5,984 nt of DNA from Candidatus Acetothermia bacterium. Its GTDB lineage: Bacteria; Bipolaricaulota; Bipolaricaulia; Bipolaricaulales; Bipolaricaulaceae. The notes beneath the pieces are model-generated. The model saw only the letters and a program-made list of their open reading frames with translations. It had not been told where the DNA came from and did not search any database. The translations under genes and the position numbers were made by a program. Positions 1-5,437 of the stretch are shown in pieces (the first letter of the stretch is position 1; every line of letters begins with the position of its first letter). The stretch spans positions 1-5,984 of the forward strand of contig PUMK01000200.1 of NCBI GenBank assembly GCA_003551325.1. Direction: 5' to 3'.

Positions 1-1
1 C

Positions 2-823
2 TACCTTGCGGCCAAGCTGCGTCTGTTCCGGATGCTGCCGTCGGTTGGCTGGGTGGTGCTGGGGGCAACGGACCCTCACCGCCGGGCTGTGCTCTCCGCA
101 GGAGTAGGCCGGGCGGTGACCTTCGGCGTGGGAACGGGACACGTGTCAGCGGAGGACGTTGTGTACGGTGAGCGCGGGATCAGCTTTGTCTTGGTAACTC
201 CGAGAGGAAGACATCGCGTGATGCTCCCACTGCCCGGTCGGCATAACCTCCGCAATGCGTTGGCTGCCGCGGCCGCAGCATGGGCCGTTGGAGAGCGTCC
301 CGTGGACCTTGCCGAGCGGCTTCATCAGGTGGTTCTACCGATGGGCCGATGGACGCGGTTGCGTTCTCCTCGGGGAGCGGAGATTGTCCTGGATTATGCG
401 CACACGCCGGTGGCACTGGAGGGCATGCTCGAAGCCCTGCGGCCGCAAGCACGGCGCTTGTTTGCGGTGTTCGGTGCCAACGGGAACGCCGATCGTGGAA
501 AGCGCCCCCGGATGGGTGAGGTGGCGGGCCGCTGGGCGGACTGGGCGATGATCACGAGTGACAATCCCAAGACCGAGGACCCCGCGGAGATCGCCAGGCA
601 GGTAGCCGGTGGCGTCGATGCTGTAGGTGGTCTCTACGAGATCGAGCTCGACCGCACCCGGGCCGTTCAACGAGCGCTTGCGCTGGCAGGCCCGGGCGAC
701 ATCGTGCTGGTGGCGGGGAAGGGGCATGAGCGCTTCCAGCAGACGGCCGAGGGCCCCGTCGCGTACGCGGACCTCGATGTTCTACTGGCCGAGGGGGCGA
801 CGTTCTTGGAGCGTTTGGACTAG
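2..823 (+). CDS. murE: MurE: UDP-N-acetylmuramoyl-tripeptide synthetase, 3' part (5' end cut by window)
   Basis: A cytoplasmic Mur ligase that uses ATP to add the third peptide residue, usually meso-diaminopimelate or L-lysine, to UDP-MurNAc-L-Ala-D-Glu. The frame is open from base 2 (YLAAKLRLF) through ATG 32 to TAG 821-823. That gives 273 residues, roughly the C-terminal 55% of a normal ~490-residue MurE, so ATG 32 is internal and not the start. Visible landmarks in order are the central-domain NLRNALAAAAA block, then at the start of the C-terminal domain DYAHTP, FGANGNADRGKRP, the substrate-specificity motif SDNPKTEDP, and VAGKGHERFQ near the end. The family motif is DNPR in meso-DAP enzymes and DNPA/N-like in lysine enzymes. 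Here it is DNPK, while GKGHE is kept as in meso-DAP enzymes. The last 42 bases overlap convergent coaE. Family assignment is secure; the amino acid added is uncertain. Confidence 0.93.
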   Translation, partial: YLAAKLRLFRMLPSVGWVVLGATDPHRRAVLSAGVGRAVTFGVGTGHVSAEDVVYGERGISFVLVTPRGRHRVMLPLPGRHNLRNALAAAAAAWAVGERPVDLAERLHQVVLPMGRWTRLRSPRGAEIVLDYAHTPVALEGMLEALRPQARRLFAVFGANGNADRGKRPRMGEVAGRWADWAMITSDNPKTEDPAEIARQVAGGVDAVGGLYEIELDRTRAVQRALALAGPGDIVLVAGKGHERFQQTAEGPVAYADLDVLLAEGATFLERLD

Positions 824-1399
824 CGACCAGACGCGGTCGGCAACGTGGATCGGAGGTCCGGAGGCGTCCACCGGGTACACGCGCGGGTCCACCGGGGGCG
901 TCAGTTCGGATTGAGCCTCGATACGGCGTCGTACCACAGCTCCCCCCAGGCCCGCGGACAGAAGCCGTCCACGTCGTACCTCTTCGGGGGCGTAGAGCCA
1001 CACGAACAGGTCAAACGCTTGACGATCGACATGCGGGGACGACAGAAGGAGTGCGCCCTCCACAAGAAGGACGGCTGTACGGTGCGCGCGGTGTTCGTCC
1101 ATCGTCCGGTGCAGAAGCCGCATCACCACAGGGTGGACGATCTCCTCGAGATCCGCGCGAGCAACAGGATCGCGGAGTGCGGTATCCCCCAAGCGCGCCC
1201 GGTCGATTGTGCCGTCATCGGAGAGGATCTCCTCGCCGAAGCGAGCGATGAGCGGCGCGTAGCTTGGTCCCCCTGGTCGGTAGGTCTTCCAGGCCAGCTC
1301 ATCGCAGTTCACGAAAGCAACCCCAGGGCGTCGAGCCAGCATCCGGCAGACGGTGGACTTGCCCGTTCCCGCTGGTCCGGCCACACCGATGACCTTCAC
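782..1399 (-). CDS. coaE: CoaE: dephospho-CoA kinase
   Basis: Catalyses the last step of coenzyme A synthesis, ATP-dependent phosphorylation of the 3'-hydroxyl of dephospho-CoA, in the cytoplasm. The chosen GTG start at 1399 gives 205 residues, the normal family length. An in-frame ATG at 1495 would add 32 residues of antisense-type sequence lying inside the upstream gene. From GTG the protein opens MKVIGVAGPAGTGKST, with the P-loop at residues 8-15 right at the N-terminus as expected. Asp33 in NCDELAW is at the usual catalytic position. The CoaE block RPGG, RFGEEIL, DGTIDRARLG and LEEIVHP spans about residues 41-90. The Arg-rich segment at 142-159, ending in RIEAQ at 159-163, fits the lid region. 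The usual D-x-P-L-L-F-E segment reads VEGALLLSS (113-121), a divergent variant. A GAGGA ribosome site at 1408-1404 overlaps the stop of the upstream nitroreductase, 7 bases away, so translation is probably coupled. Confidence 0.9.
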   Translation of the reverse strand: MKVIGVAGPAGTGKSTVCRMLARRPGVAFVNCDELAWKTYRPGGPSYAPLIARFGEEILSDDGTIDRARLGDTALRDPVARADLEEIVHPVVMRLLHRTMDEHRAHRTAVLLVEGALLLSSPHVDRQAFDLFVWLYAPEEVRRGRLLSAGLGGAVVRRRIEAQSELTPPVDPRVYPVDASGPPIHVADRVWSLVQTLQERRPLGQ

Positions 1400-1403
1400 G
1401 GTG

Positions 1404-1408
1404 TCCTC
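1404..1408 (-). promoter_or_regulatory. Ribosome binding site of coaE, overlapping the upstream stop codon
   Basis: Read on the minus strand, GAGGA lies 5 bases before GTG 1399 and shares two bases with the TGA stop (1409-1407) of the nitroreductase gene. This supports the GTG start over the upstream ATG at 1495. It also suggests that ribosomes finishing the first gene can re-initiate on coaE. Confidence 0.6.
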
Positions 1409-2102
1409 AGTTCGCCGGAATGCCCACGGGCAGAATCGCCATGGGTGCTTCGTGCGTGTCGAGGACCTCCTGGACGCTTGCGTCGTCGAACGCACCCACC
1501 GTCACCGTGCCGAGTCCCAGCGCTTCTGCTTGGAGATAGAGGTTCTGCGCCGCATGGCCGACCTCCATGTGCACGTAGCGCTCACCCCGAGGCCCGTAAC
1601 GCGAAGTGGTCCGTTCATAGACCGCGGTCAGCACAACCACCACGGGAGCGTCCGCGATCCACATCTGCCCCAGGGCCGCGCGGGCCAGAGCGTCCCGCTG
1701 GTCGTCGCTCCGCCGTAAGGCGAGCGCGTGTTCTTCCGGGAGGTAACGATAGGTACCAGGCTCCAACCCCTCAACGGAACCCACGGCAACCCACACCTCG
1801 AGAGGATAGGTGGCGCCGGCGGACGGTGCGGTCCGAAATCCTGTCTCAGCCTGCGTGACCCCCTGTGTGGCCCACAGGAGTTGACTCAGTGCATCGATTC
1901 CCAACGGATCCGAGGTGAACGAACGTACGGATCTGCGGTCAGCAAGCGTCTGTTCCACGGACACCTCGCTCTCGCGCGAGGGCGCAGGCAGGTCGAACGT
2001 GTCCGGCTGCTGGTCGTCGGCAGCCCCGACGAGGGCAACGCCAAGCACAAGCGACATCGCCCCGAACAACATGCGCAGAATACGGGACACCTTTCCTCTC
2101 AT
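1407..2102 (-). CDS. Exported SagB-type nitroreductase-family flavoprotein
   Basis: A nitroreductase-fold protein of the SagB-like branch, which binds FMN and performs NAD(P)H- or substrate-linked redox chemistry; the substrate is unknown. I chose ATG 2102 (231 residues) because a strong GAGGTG sits at the right distance; ATG 2123 and ATG 2108 are the in-frame alternatives. Residues 1-27 form a Sec-type signal peptide: basic RGKVSR, a hydrophobic run, and a likely cleavage after VGA. There is no twin-arginine motif and no lipobox cysteine. The mature part shows RRSVRSF (57-62, the FMN-phosphate region), LSQLLWATQGVT (72-83), RTAPSAGATYPLEVWV (90-105), GTYRY (116-120), RYGPRGERYVHMEVGHAAQNLYLQAEALGLGTV (168-200 region) and a C-terminal PVGIPAN. 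This matches the stand-alone nitroreductases. No azoline-peptide partners (cyclodehydratase, precursor peptide) are nearby. It probably shares a transcript with coaE. Confidence 0.85.
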   Translation of the reverse strand: MRGKVSRILRMLFGAMSLVLGVALVGAADDQQPDTFDLPAPSRESEVSVEQTLADRRSVRSFTSDPLGIDALSQLLWATQGVTQAETGFRTAPSAGATYPLEVWVAVGSVEGLEPGTYRYLPEEHALALRRSDDQRDALARAALGQMWIADAPVVVVLTAVYERTTSRYGPRGERYVHMEVGHAAQNLYLQAEALGLGTVTVGAFDDASVQEVLDTHEAPMAILPVGIPAN

Positions 2103-2109
2103 CGACATC

Positions 2110-2115
2110 ACCTCA
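2110..2115 (-). promoter_or_regulatory. Ribosome binding site that sets the nitroreductase start
   Basis: On the minus strand GAGGTG (2115-2110), part of the longer anti-16S match GAGGTGAT, sits with an 8-base spacer from GAGG to ATG 2102. It is too close to ATG 2108 and lies downstream of ATG 2123. The internal ATG 2102 is therefore the best start and leaves a clean signal peptide. Confidence 0.65.
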
Positions 2116-2173
2116 CGATGCATGGTAGTGAGCTTGGCAGCAAGATGCCATATCGGTTCTCCGCGTTCAGCCT

Positions 2174-2182
2174 TGCTATAAT
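2174..2182 (+). promoter_or_regulatory. Extended -10 promoter of the secreted-protein gene
   Basis: TGCTATAAT is a perfect TGn extended -10 (2174-2176) with a consensus TATAAT hexamer (2177-2182). It stands out in GC-rich surroundings. The region where a -35 box would lie (about 2154-2159, CGGTTC) is poor, which is common for extended -10 promoters. The predicted transcription start near 2188-2190 would leave a leader of under 30 bases before the ATG at 2217. It serves the + strand gene only. I see no comparably clear promoter for the divergent nitroreductase gene. Confidence 0.65.
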
Positions 2183-2203
2183 GCCTATTGGGAGGGCATC
2201 CCA

Positions 2204-2212
2204 GGGGAGGAG
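2204..2212 (+). promoter_or_regulatory. Ribosome binding site of the secreted-protein gene
   Basis: The purine run GGGGAGGAG contains GGAGG at 2206-2210, 6 bases before ATG 2217 and 9 before the tandem ATG 2220. Either ATG could be used. This site excludes the long upstream extension of the same frame, back to about 1728, as coding. Confidence 0.7.
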
Positions 2213-2216
2213 ACGC

Positions 2217-3323
2217 ATGATGAGACGTTGCGCTGTTGTGCTTGTCGCATGGGGCGTGGTGGGGTTGCTCGTGTTCCAGGGAGCCGCGATATCGCTTTGC
2301 GACTACGTTTCGCCCACCACATCGCTGTCGCGGATGCGCTTGTCGTTCACCTACCGTTACTTCGATGATGGTCTGACGGAGGGTGTGGATGTGAGTGCTG
2401 GACGCTCGCGACTGGACTACAGCAGTTTGTACGACTCCGCCAACTTGGGGTACTCGTTGTCGGCGGTCGGCGAGTTGACGCTCTCGCAGCTGCGCATCTC
2501 GGGCGGAACGGCACGCTCCTCCGGCACGCTGCGGTACTACTTCGGCGAGGACGAGCCGTTCTTCGCGTTTGCTGGTTTGTCACTGGGACTCGATCCGACG
2601 CGCCCCAGCCCATCGCTGGACGTGACCACCGGTTTGGGTTACGGGAGGTTCACCGATGTGACCCCGTTGGCCAAAGCCATGAGGATCGAGAGCACGTTGC
2701 TGGCCCGCGGGGCCCTTCCCGTATCGCTGCCCGATAAGACGCTCAAGACGATGGCCAAGGAAATCGGACGGCGTGTGGAGTATCCGACGATTGACGACCT
2801 TGTTCAGGTGTTGGTCTCCGCGATTCAGGAGGCAGCCAACGTGCGGCTGGATGCCCGCGCGGTCCTGGCTGTCGAGGACCAAGTGCTCGCCACGGGTGAC
2901 GAACGGCACTGTGGTTGGGCCGTACAGGGTGGTTTGAGCTATGAGGTGTTGGATCCGCGCGAGGGGCCGCGTGACATCTTGCTGTCCCTGACGGGCGCCG
3001 GCGCGTTGCCGCCTACGCCCGAATCACAGATCCTGTTTGAGCTAGGGTTGACCGGTCCCGTGAACATCGTGGAGAAGCACACGGCAACGCTGTCGGCCTC
3101 GTATGAGTATGCAGCGGGGGCGCTGGACGTCAACGGAGCGCTCCGGCTGAGGAGGGAGAAGGAACCTGGCGAGGCGCCGGAGGACACGGCATCCGTGAGC
3201 GTGGAAGTGGCCTTCCCGGTTGGCGGAGCCAACGTGGCCCTTCAGTTTGCGGTTGTCAAGCCAGCGGCCGCCCCGCGGGCCTCGGTCGACTTCAGCGTGT
3301 CCGTGTTGTTGCGCCTGATCTAA
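2217..3323 (+). CDS. Unrecognised secreted beta-rich protein, possible outer-membrane barrel
   Basis: I do not recognise this 368-residue protein as a named family. Residues 1-24 or so form a Sec signal: MMRRC, then a long hydrophobic stretch ending QGAA. Cys28 follows ISL, which is not an acceptable lipobox, so lipoprotein processing is unlikely. Residues 37-145 alternate polar and hydrophobic residues with many Tyr, Ser and Gly, as in amphipathic beta-strands (for example MRLSFTYRYF, TLRYYFG, FFAFAGLSLGL). Residues about 143-225 change character and look helical (DVTPLAKAMRIESTLLARG, then LVQVLVSAIQEAANVRLDAR). Strand-like sequence resumes at 233-368, ending VDFSVSVLLRLI, an alternating final strand without the classic terminal Phe. 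This fits an outer-membrane or periplasmic beta-barrel with a helical insert; that is inference from pattern only. It has its own promoter and likely terminator, so it looks monocistronic. The stop TAA interlocks with the tlyA stop on the other strand. Confidence 0.8.
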   Translation: MMRRCAVVLVAWGVVGLLVFQGAAISLCDYVSPTTSLSRMRLSFTYRYFDDGLTEGVDVSAGRSRLDYSSLYDSANLGYSLSAVGELTLSQLRISGGTARSSGTLRYYFGEDEPFFAFAGLSLGLDPTRPSPSLDVTTGLGYGRFTDVTPLAKAMRIESTLLARGALPVSLPDKTLKTMAKEIGRRVEYPTIDDLVQVLVSAIQEAANVRLDARAVLAVEDQVLATGDERHCGWAVQGGLSYEVLDPREGPRDILLSLTGAGALPPTPESQILFELGLTGPVNIVEKHTATLSASYEYAAGALDVNGALRLRREKEPGEAPEDTASVSVEVAFPVGGANVALQFAVVKPAAAPRASVDFSVSVLLRLI

Positions 3324-4216
3324 CCAGGGTCGTCCGGGGGAGGGGGGTGTGTTGTGCCCCCCTCCTTCTTCCCCGCGGGCGAAGAAGCCTGCGAGGGGTT
3401 GGCCTGCGCAGGATGCCGCGTGTGTGCTTCCTCCACGATCGCCTGGAGGTCGATGCTTGCAGGATCCTCCATTCCCGGTCTGAGGTGGATGAAGAACTCG
3501 ATGTTCCCCGCAGGCCCGTGAAGAGGGGAGATGGTCACGCCCCACAGTCCCCATCTCAGGGTGTCCTTGACGAACTGCTTCATGTCCTCCAGTACCTGAT
3601 GATGGACCGCCGGATCGCGCACCACACCGCCGCGCCGGACCTGCTTCCGACCAGCCTCGAACTGCGGTTTGACCAGTGCCAGGACATCGCCCTGCGCCTC
3701 GATGAAGGGTCGCAAGGCTGGAAGAACGAGCCGAAGTGAGATGAACGCCACGTCCAGCACGGCCAACGAGATCGGTTCGGGAACATGTTTGGCTCCGAGG
3801 TAGCGGGCATTGACCCCTTCTTCGACGATCACCCGGGGATCCTGACGGAGCCGCCAATCCAGGAGGCCCTTTCCCACGTCCACCGCGTACACACGAGCCG
3901 CTCCGTGCTGAAGAAGGCAGTCGGTGAAGCCCCCGGTTGACGCCCCGATATCGAGGCACACCCTCCCTGTCGGATCGACTCCGAACGCGCGGAGGGCGAA
4001 TTCCAGCTTCTCGCCCCCCCGGGATGCGTAAGGGGGTGGGGTGCGGACCTCCACGGGACTGCTCGGCGCGACAAGACTGCCGGGCTTGTCCATCGTCTGC
4101 CCCGCGACCTTCACACGGCCGGCACGGATGAGCGTCTGGGCTTGGCTGCGCGATGCAGCGAACCCGCGTTGGACGATGAGGACGTCCAGGCGCTCCTTTC
4201 CCCCTTGAGCTGCCAC
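3320..4216 (-). CDS. tlyA: TlyA-family rRNA (cytidine-2'-O)-methyltransferase
   Basis: TlyA enzymes use S-adenosylmethionine to methylate ribose 2'-O of C1920 in 23S rRNA and, in the longer type, also C1409 in 16S rRNA. This affects subunit interaction and capreomycin sensitivity. The N-terminal S4 RNA-binding domain covers about residues 8-58 (RLDVLIVQRGFAASRSQAQ, LIRAGRVKVAG). A RGGEKLE linker leads to a Rossmann methyltransferase domain with SAM motif LDIGASTGGFTDC (88-100) and YAVDVGKG (110-117). The expected catalytic set is present: Lys70, Asp155 (LDVAFIS), Lys183 (LVKPQFEAG), Glu240 (GNIEFF). At 298 residues it exceeds the usual 245-270. The extra ~50 residues form a low-complexity Ser, Gly, Lys and Pro tail ending PPPPDDPG. 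The GTG start at 4216 has a weak ribosome site but follows the aminotransferase stop by 6 bases, suggesting coupling. The start is less certain than the family. Confidence 0.92.
   Translation of the reverse strand: MAAQGGKERLDVLIVQRGFAASRSQAQTLIRAGRVKVAGQTMDKPGSLVAPSSPVEVRTPPPYASRGGEKLEFALRAFGVDPTGRVCLDIGASTGGFTDCLLQHGAARVYAVDVGKGLLDWRLRQDPRVIVEEGVNARYLGAKHVPEPISLAVLDVAFISLRLVLPALRPFIEAQGDVLALVKPQFEAGRKQVRRGGVVRDPAVHHQVLEDMKQFVKDTLRWGLWGVTISPLHGPAGNIEFFIHLRPGMEDPASIDLQAIVEEAHTRHPAQANPSQASSPAGKKEGGTTHPPPPDDPG
3336..3370 (+). terminator. Intrinsic-terminator-like hairpin after the secreted-protein gene, inside tlyA
   Basis: GGAGGGGGG (3339-3347) and CCCCCCTCC (3357-3365) form a perfect 9-bp stem around a 9-base loop, TGTGTTGTG. 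Three more pairs (two G-U, one G-C) can extend its base. The stem begins 13-16 bases after the TAA at 3323 and is followed by TTCTT, a short and imperfect T-tract. The minus strand has no T-run after it, so it should act only on + transcription and spare tlyA mRNA. The T-tract is weak, so efficiency is uncertain. Confidence 0.5.
3365..3387. repeat. Second inverted repeat in the tlyA tail region
   Basis: CTTCTTC (3365-3371) pairs with GAAGAAG (3381-3387), enclosing a CCCGCGGG palindrome (3372-3379) that can add two more pairs after one mismatch. It abuts the terminator-like hairpin, sharing base 3365 with it and also using the terminator's T-tract. The two hairpins would therefore compete for that T-tract. 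On the minus strand it encodes part of the AGKKEGG stretch of the TlyA tail. A role in mRNA end formation is possible but not shown. Confidence 0.45.
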
Positions 4217-4222
4217 CAGAGC

Positions 4223-5437
4223 CTACGGTGACGCGGGTGCGCCCGCGGTCTTGGCGTAGGACGCAAGTCCCCGATGCAGCGCAGACGTTGCCCGCAGGAG
4301 GTCCTCCTCGTTGAGCACGTAGGCCATCCGGGCTTCATCGCCGCCGCGGCCTGGGGTGGCGTAGAACCCCGCACCCGGAGCTAGCATCAGAGTTTCCTCC
4401 TCCGGGAAGTCGGTCAGCATCCAACGCACGAATGCCTCAGCATCCGACACCGGCAGGCCAACCATGATGTAGAACGCCCCTTCTGGTTTGCGGAAGGTAA
4501 CGCCTGGGACGTCGGCGAGCGCCTCACACAGAACATCGCGCCGTCTACGGAACTGCTGGATCATCGCCTCGATCACGCGCTCATGCTGCGGGTCAGCAAG
4601 GAACGCGGCCAGTCCCAGCTGGCCGAAGGTGGGAGCCGAGAGCCTAATGGTGGCGCACTTCCCTGCGGCGGTCATGACCTCTTTGTTCCGGGACACGAAC
4701 ACGCCGACCCGAGCGCCGCATGCGGACAGCCGCTTGGAGATGGAGTCCACAAGGATGACCCGGTCTTCAACCTCCGGGTAGGAAAGGAGGCTCCGGTGTG
4801 CCCCCTCGTAGACGAACTCCCGGTAGACCTCGTCAGCGATAATGAACAGATCATGTTCCAGAGCAAGTTCGACAAGTGTCTCCAGCTCTTCTTCCGTGTA
4901 CACGACACCGGTAGGGTTCCCCGGGTGCGAGAACAGAAGCGCCCGGGTGCGCGCATCCACAGCGCGGCGGAGTTCCGAGAGACTCGGCAGATGGAATCCA
5001 TCCTCACGGCGGGTGGTGATGGGCGCGACCTCCACGTTCGTCAACCGGGCATACCCTTGGTAGTTGGGGTAGAAGGGTTCGGGAACGAGCACGCGGTCGC
5101 CTGGATCGCACGAGACCGTGAGGGCGAACGTGATGGCCTCCGAGCCTCCCGTGGTCACGAGGATCTCGTTCTCGCCGACCGGAAGGCCGCAGCGTTCGTA
5201 GTAACCGGCCAACGCCTCAACGGTCTGTTCGAGACCTTGGGAGGGGGCATAGGCCAGCACGTCGAGCTGTGCCTCTCGGATCCCCCTGAGGAACGCTTCC
5301 GGCGTGTGGATGTCGGGTTGGCCGATGTTCAGATGGTAGACCTTCTTCCCGCGTCGCTTCGCCTCGCGGGCCAGGGGATACAGGCGTCGGATCGGGGAAG
5401 CGGGGGCCGCGCAGCTGCGCGCCGACAGGTCAGGCAT
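4223..5437 (-). CDS. Class I PLP-dependent aminotransferase (aspartate-aminotransferase-like)
   Basis: A fold-type I aminotransferase that moves an amino group between an amino acid and a 2-oxoacid using pyridoxal phosphate. The exact substrate pair cannot be read from sequence; aspartate, alanine or aromatic donors are typical of this broad group. From ATG 5437 it has 404 residues, a normal length. Landmarks are SPIRRLYPLAREAKRRGKKVYHLNIGQPDI (about 14-43), TTGGSEA (95-101, phosphate contact), HPGNPTG (171-177, Asn174), IIADEVY (199-205, Asp202 and Tyr205 contact PLP), the Schiff-base Lys235 in SISKRLSACGARVG with phosphate-binding Arg243, and Arg370 in DEARMAYVL, which should bind the substrate carboxylate. 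All key residues are present, so it is probably active. An in-frame GTG at 5458 would add 7 residues, but the conserved region needs no extension. The start overlaps the upstream hydrolase gene by 8 bases, and tlyA follows. Confidence 0.92.
   Translation of the reverse strand: MPDLSARSCAAPASPIRRLYPLAREAKRRGKKVYHLNIGQPDIHTPEAFLRGIREAQLDVLAYAPSQGLEQTVEALAGYYERCGLPVGENEILVTTGGSEAITFALTVSCDPGDRVLVPEPFYPNYQGYARLTNVEVAPITTRREDGFHLPSLSELRRAVDARTRALLFSHPGNPTGVVYTEEELETLVELALEHDLFIIADEVYREFVYEGAHRSLLSYPEVEDRVILVDSISKRLSACGARVGVFVSRNKEVMTAAGKCATIRLSAPTFGQLGLAAFLADPQHERVIEAMIQQFRRRRDVLCEALADVPGVTFRKPEGAFYIMVGLPVSDAEAFVRWMLTDFPEEETLMLAPGAGFYATPGRGGDEARMAYVLNEEDLLRATSALHRGLASYAKTAGAPASP

Noticed and set aside
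824..839. CGACC/GGTCG hairpin just after the murE stop
   Set aside because: It has only 5 pairs and no T-tract follows, and it lies inside coaE coding sequence, so it is too weak to call a terminator.
866..896. Direct repeat GTCCACCGGG at 866-875 and 887-896
   Set aside because: The two copies are 21 bases apart and in frame. They encode a repeated Pro-Val-Asp in the CoaE C-terminal region, so they are explained by coding sequence.
1400..1495. ATG-initiated 32-residue extension of CoaE
   Set aside because: It lies wholly within the end of the nitroreductase gene and would push the P-loop away from the N-terminus. The GTG at 1399 has a good ribosome site.
845..1858. Long + strand open frame of 337 codons opposite coaE and the nitroreductase
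   Set aside because: It is antisense to two genes with clear family motifs, is rich in Arg, Pro and Ser, and shows no recognisable domain. It is a GC-rich shadow frame.
1407..2102. Part of an azoline-peptide (microcin or streptolysin-like) biosynthesis cluster
   Set aside because: There is no precursor peptide, YcaO-type cyclodehydratase or exporter in the window, and the protein is exported and paired with coaE.
2134..2139. TTGGCA as a -35 box
   Set aside because: It is 37 bases from the TATAAT at 2177, far from the 16-18 base optimum, and no -10 sits at the right distance.
1728..2216. Upstream extension of the secreted-protein frame
   Set aside because: It runs antisense through the nitroreductase gene, and the promoter and ribosome site lie just before 2217, followed by a clean signal peptide.
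2286..2303. Possible lipobox at Cys28 of the secreted protein
   Set aside because: The residues before Cys are I-S-L. Leu at -1 is not compatible with a normal lipobox, and a Sec cleavage after QGAA is more plausible.
3042..3959. 305-codon minus-strand frame across the end of the secreted-protein gene and tlyA
   Set aside because: It is a compositionally odd (Arg, Gly, Pro) shadow of two supported genes, with no motif and no ribosome site that I can see.
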